A DNA stretch of 64,000 bases, taken from positions 216,891,286-216,955,285 of the forward strand of contig JAHLJT010009436.1 in assembly GCA_031308135.1 (NCBI GenBank). Direction: 5' to 3'. A program made the translations under genes and the position numbers. Below the pieces are notes generated by a model. That model was not told where the DNA came from. It saw only the letters and a program-made list of their open reading frames with translations, and searched no databases. The first letter of the stretch is position 1, and each line of letters begins with the position of its first letter. Positions 59,762 through 64,000 of this stretch are shown here, in pieces. This DNA comes from Acheta domesticus. Taxonomy: Eukaryota > Arthropoda > Insecta > Orthoptera > Gryllidae.

Positions 59762-61764
59762 GATGTAGAAGTTCATATCAAATTTGCATTGCGAAAACTG
59801 CAAATCAGACTTCAGAAATATAAAGGTAACTGAGATGAAAAATTTAACTTCATTGTTCCCAAATGTGAAGGTCATATGTAAAACCCAACACTTGTCTGTC
59901 AGAGGCATAAAAATCTCAGCGAAATGCACAAAAGCAGTAACAAGATACGGACGTGCGACCGACAGCTAAAAAAAAGGCTATCCTGCAAGAGAATGAGGGC
60001 AATGGGTCACAGCAGGAGCCTTCAAACTGTCAGACCGAAAATCCCGAATCCAACGCACATCTCCGTCGACACTTTCAGCAGAAAGGGACTTCGTGCGAAT
60101 TCGGCGAGAGGCGGACGAGCGTGCGAGGCAGGAAAGCGCTAACACGCTTGGAAGGCCTCTCTTGAACCCAGAAACGAATGTGTAAGAAGAAATAGACAGA
60201 AATTCAGAGAAAGAAGGAATATTATGAAGCAGAATTGAAATGGGAAAGGGTGAACTGAGTCGCTTTGCGAGGTGATGCAGGTACAATGGGAACGACATTG
60301 GTCCTGACAAGGAAGGTGGTTTTACCCATGATTTTGGGGAAAGGGATTTCAGGTGGTATTCCTCGAGTGTGCCGCAGGACAGCGAGCAAGTGTAAACAAA
60401 ACTACCAAGCATATTTTCACAGCTTGCAGCTTTGTAGGTGTGCGTCTTGACTTTAACTTTAATCTGTCAGCGGTTACTGTGGAAAAACTCACCCGACGTC
60501 GTTACTGAATACCGATCCTCTGTTTCTTAAGGATTCTTCTTAAATAAATGGAAACTCTCTAGTTCAAATTAATGAAACCAACAATTTCAACAAAGACAAA
60601 ATACATTCAGTATGCCTATCGACAAAACTCAATATCTGTGTTTAACAGATTTTAAATTTTTACCAGATAATATGGTAATTATTCCTATCAAAACCTTTCT
60701 TGTTCTGCTACCAACCTACTTAACACTTTCAGGCTATGAAATTGTTCACATAGACATACCTGCTTGTCCCTGCTTACAGACCAACTCTCATCAACAATCT
60801 TTGGTGTCCACAGTACCTCGTTCTACGAGAAACTTATCACTTTATTGTTCCTCACCCCGCATTTCATTTGCGTGGGAGGTCATAATGTAACAACAATAAA
60901 TCCTTGATTTTCTCCTCCTAATCTGGAAATTTGAGAAATCTTTTAATGACAATGTGGAAAGAGGTTCTACAAGCCGCCTGGTATCCCTGTAAATGGCTCA
61001 ACATAAAATCAACTTTACTATTGTATTATTTTCCCTAGCATTACCAAGTGAGGGGTCTCAGAGGTCCATCGATGATTGTTCGTTTGTTTCTTATAGATTT
61101 CAATATTTTTAGGAAGCTCAAAATCATTTACATTGTTCACAACGAGTTTTTTGCTGAAAATATGATGCAATTTGCTTTTGTTACACTTCGCGTTATTACA
61201 CCTTCTTTGGCTGTGTGTTAAAAAAATCGGGGTTACAAAAACTCACTTAAAAACTGAAAATTCATTATACAATTTGGAAACATTTATTATGAACTTAGTA
61301 GTATTCTAAATCTTAGTATAACATAATATATTGATATATTATGAACTGATATACGGTTTATTGGGCAAAAAATTAGATTTTATCATTAGTGTAACATAAA
61401 TATTGTTGCAAAAATTGCTTCGGAGACTCCCCTTTTGCCAATGCTAGGGTCCATTTATACCTTGGAATGTCTAGGGTTAAAGTTATAGTTTCATTCTCTT
61501 GTTTGTTTCATCTACTAGTAAAATATATCATACGCAAATAAAAAAGTGTTAATGTAAGTGGACCCGCAATTGTAGTTTGCCTTGTTCTAGACCGCTCCCG
61601 GCTATAGCCTTCAATGTGAAGCGCCGCCGGATCAGATAGTTCTTCTTCTTAGCGTAACAAATATGTGCCAAACACGTGTTTCCCAGATTATAGTTTTCCT
61701 CTAGATTTACTCTGTATTTTGAGTACATTCTACATTACTTATTTGATGAAACAGTAGCGACTGT
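59762..61764. other. Mixed AT-rich and mid-GC stretch
   Basis: A mid-GC segment (59940-60430) has overlapping frames on both strands (144 codons minus, 70-72 codons plus) with no domain that I know. The rest is AT-rich. Confidence 0.4.
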
Positions 61765-62165
61765 AAACAGCTAGGTCCAATTCTGCCGGTGTCTGGAGGA
61801 GAATTCTAGCGGCCGGCTGCTCTAATCGGTTGTTTCCCGTCGTTTCCCCGATCAAACCCAGGCGAATGCTGGAGCAGTACCCTACAAAACAGGCCACGGA
61901 CCGCGCGTGGTTTTTCCTCTCCCTTGTCCTCTTCTCTTCCCTTACTTACACACGCATACACTCACATGCACCACAGTACCACACTTGTCAGGAGACCAGT
62001 CGTGATCTTAGAGCTTGTCCCGCCAGGGATGGTGTCAAGCTGGTGGGCGATATCTGGTCGGGAAAAATCCCCCATACAGACATGTAGGTCGGCGCTGAAT
62101 ATCGCCATCTAGCGGGGGAAGATATCACCGCCATCTCCAGCGGTACATCATGCACTACACTTTAC
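61765..62165 (+). mobile_element. SINE-like repeat family R1, copy 3 (opposite orientation)
   Basis: The reverse complement aligns with 47522-47950 through most of its length. Shared words, read on the minus strand, include GCCGACC, CCACCAGCTTGACACC, GTGTGGTA, GGTACTGCTCCAGCATTCGCC, GAAACGACGGGAAA and GACCTAGCTG. The tRNA-like head seen in copy 1 is not found beyond the GACCTAGCTG end. Confidence 0.55.
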
Positions 62166-62640
62166 GCAACTATTGGTTTATCAGCCGGAAACATCAATCA
62201 ACCAATCATGTACCAAAGGCACCAACCCAAGGCGAAACCCAAGGGAGTCTCTGGAGTTCCATCAAGTGCCAGCGCCTAGTGCCGCCGCGCGGGAGCGGAG
62301 CTGAGGAGCGTAGAGCGCGCTAGGAACACGGGGGCGGGGCGGGGTGGAGGTCGAGGGCGGCCTGGGCTGCAGGCGCAGGAGGGCCGCCTCATCCAGCAGA
62401 GTGCCTCTCGCGTGTCGACCCGTCAGCGCCGTTCAGCGGCTTCGCGCCAGATGAAGGATGCGCCCCGGAAAACTGCGCGAACGCGCGGGGCCGACGGAGG
62501 CGGGCGGGAACGGGGGTGGGAGTGAGAGCGGGGAAGGCCCGGGGCGGGGTGGGCCGGAGGATGAGAGCGGGGATAGGGCGCGCGTCTGGTGGGGATGAAG
62601 GTGCCATGGCTGCAGCTGCAGGAGGCAAGAGCAGAAATGC
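62166..62640. other. CpG-rich block
   Basis: CpG-rich from about 62275 to 62600, with GGGGCGGGGCGGGG at 62331-62344, which fits tandem GC boxes. No recognised gene. Confidence 0.4.
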
Positions 62641-63530
62641 AGAGCTAGAATAGTGAGTGGTGTGATGCAGTGATGACGCTGACAACGAAATTTGTGTCTG
62701 GAGCTGTATAATGTCGCATAAAAGAAGAATCGTAAGCAACAGCCGGAGATAGAAGAAACTAAGGCGGAAATTAAGTGGAGAGTTAGAGATCGGTATGGTT
62801 ATAGAATTGCTTTCGGTTGTGCTTCCGATTGGGTGGAGGTCGGAAAGGGAACGAGGACAATGGCACAAGGAATACAGTAGGCTTTTCGACAAAGAAAGTA
62901 GGAGAATTCATGAGAGAGACTGCAGCACCACAAGCATGACTGTGCATGGGATTTATGGTCTCCCTAGGAATGGTGGCCATGATAGTGAAGTGATGTATGG
63001 TAACGGCTTCAACTAAACTGATGATGCCGTATAAAAATGGTGCAGGCAGTAACGGAGGGTTATTGTGGCGCAGCCCATGATCAGAAGCAGGCATCCCCTA
63101 ATCTTAGAGCTGGGGTGAATGGTAATGGTGTGGTTGGTAACCTGGCGTGGGGATGGTGGCGATGACGAAAGAGGTAACGCCAAAGGTGATGTCGATGGAG
63201 ACGGCGATGGAAACGGCCCTGTCGGGGAGGGCAGGAACAGCTCCGCCGTTCGCCCTCACGGAGCCGGCGCAAAACATGTTTGAAATTCGCCGTCGGCCGC
63301 GCCCGTGCCTAAGTGCTTTTGTTCCCAGCTGAAAGGGTTGTCTTAAGAATTATTGTTGAAGGATTCATGTAACATACATGACGGTGGGCGCCGGTGCTTG
63401 TAAAAACATGCCCCGACGATGCGCGCGTCGACGACGGCGCGAGACACCGCCCCCACCCCACCCCCTCCCCGCCCTCTCCCCTCCGCCCGCGCATCACGCC
63501 CCCGCGTATTAGGTCTGCCTCCAGAGCTCG
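62641..63530. other. Decayed hexamer field and CpG-rich patch
   Basis: The segment at 63040-63220 again has GGTAATGGTGTGGTTGGTAAC-like and GATGGTGGCGATGACG-like words, and 63400-63510 is CpG- and C-rich. No domain-bearing frame. Confidence 0.4.
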
Positions 63531-64000
63531 GGAGCAATGAACGATGACTGCTCCGCACGAAAACTTTCGGAGAGATAGGCAGGCGCCTTAAGGATGTTTA
63601 CTTTGGGAAAGCAATTTTTTGGCTTTGAGGCGATTTAGTAGATACTATCTGGACCCGTGCAAATCATTGCGCACATTGTAAATCATTGTTTTAAACGTGA
63701 AAATATCTGTATATTCGCTCATTATCACGAACGGGCAGCCCATGAACTGGCCGCACGCCCTGTATTGTACGTGAATAAAAGTTCTAATATTATTAACGTT
63801 GAGATTAAATTGTAGAGAATATCAGTCACTTAATATTTATCGTAGAATATTATTTGTCTAAATTCCTTCAATTCAATTTCACATCAAGGCGTGTTCATAA
63901 AGTATGTTGCAGTAATTCGTTCCTTACGTGAAATTCTGCACTATTTTTTTCAGTTTTAAGTTTGTTTGATGCAGAAATACGAAGAAATTCCTTTAACAGC
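63531..64000. other. AT-rich right end
   Basis: Nothing supported. Confidence 0.5.

Overview
This window looks like non-coding DNA from a large, repeat-rich eukaryotic genome, most likely an arthropod and perhaps an insect. That placement is an inference. It rests on an R4/Dong-type retrotransposon tied to TAA microsatellites, several tRNA-derived SINE-like repeats, abundant microsatellites, and long AT-rich stretches broken by CpG-rich blocks. I see no bacterial-style gene organisation, no rRNA, no CRISPR array and no intact host protein-coding gene that I recognise. The only long open frame with a clear protein family is a retrotransposon reverse transcriptase/endonuclease at 53369-55468 on the minus strand.

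Left part (1-32 kb): AT-rich background alternates with many CpG-rich blocks of 0.2-3.5 kb, for example near 3.2, 5.0, 7.4, 9.0, 10.6, 12.7, 13.8, 17.0, 19.5, 20.8, 27.4 and 28.6-32.2 kb. Open frames in these blocks are arginine-, proline-, alanine- and glycine-rich and occur on both strands in overlapping frames, so I treat them as composition artefacts. The block at 16.8-17.25 kb is the best promoter candidate (two CCAAT boxes, two CRE-like sites, a YY1-like site). Part of it is repeated about 570 bp downstream, and a further CRE pair follows. Tandem arrays here include a pure 192-bp hexamer array (13.7-13.9 kb) inside a wider decayed hexamer field, and a 22-23-bp minisatellite with a higher-order period (25.8-26.5 kb).

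Middle (32-52 kb): mostly AT-rich, with a truncated Dong-like copy flanked by TAA tracts (36.0-36.75 kb), a G-rich 4-bp-period array with strong quadruplex potential (39.45-39.89 kb), AT and GT microsatellites, a nearly fully palindromic 150-bp fold-back element (42.09-42.24 kb), tRNA-like relics, a 299-bp tandem duplication (45.7-46.4 kb) and a SINE-like repeat cluster (47.5-48.6 kb).

Right part (52-64 kb): three R4/Dong-like copies lie head-to-tail in one orientation, each separated by a TAA-type tract (52.7-56.0 kb). The middle copy keeps 699 residues of open frame, covering the RT, the zinc finger and the restriction-like endonuclease. The rest holds AT-rich DNA, a 142-bp direct repeat, a third copy of the SINE-like family in inverse orientation (61.8-62.2 kb) and two CpG-rich patches. 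Overall the window reads as a gene desert or a very large intron with possible regulatory islands and mobile elements. I did not find an undescribed multi-gene system. The most informative structure is the TAA-targeted, tail-stacked retrotransposon cluster. All composition statements were made by eye.
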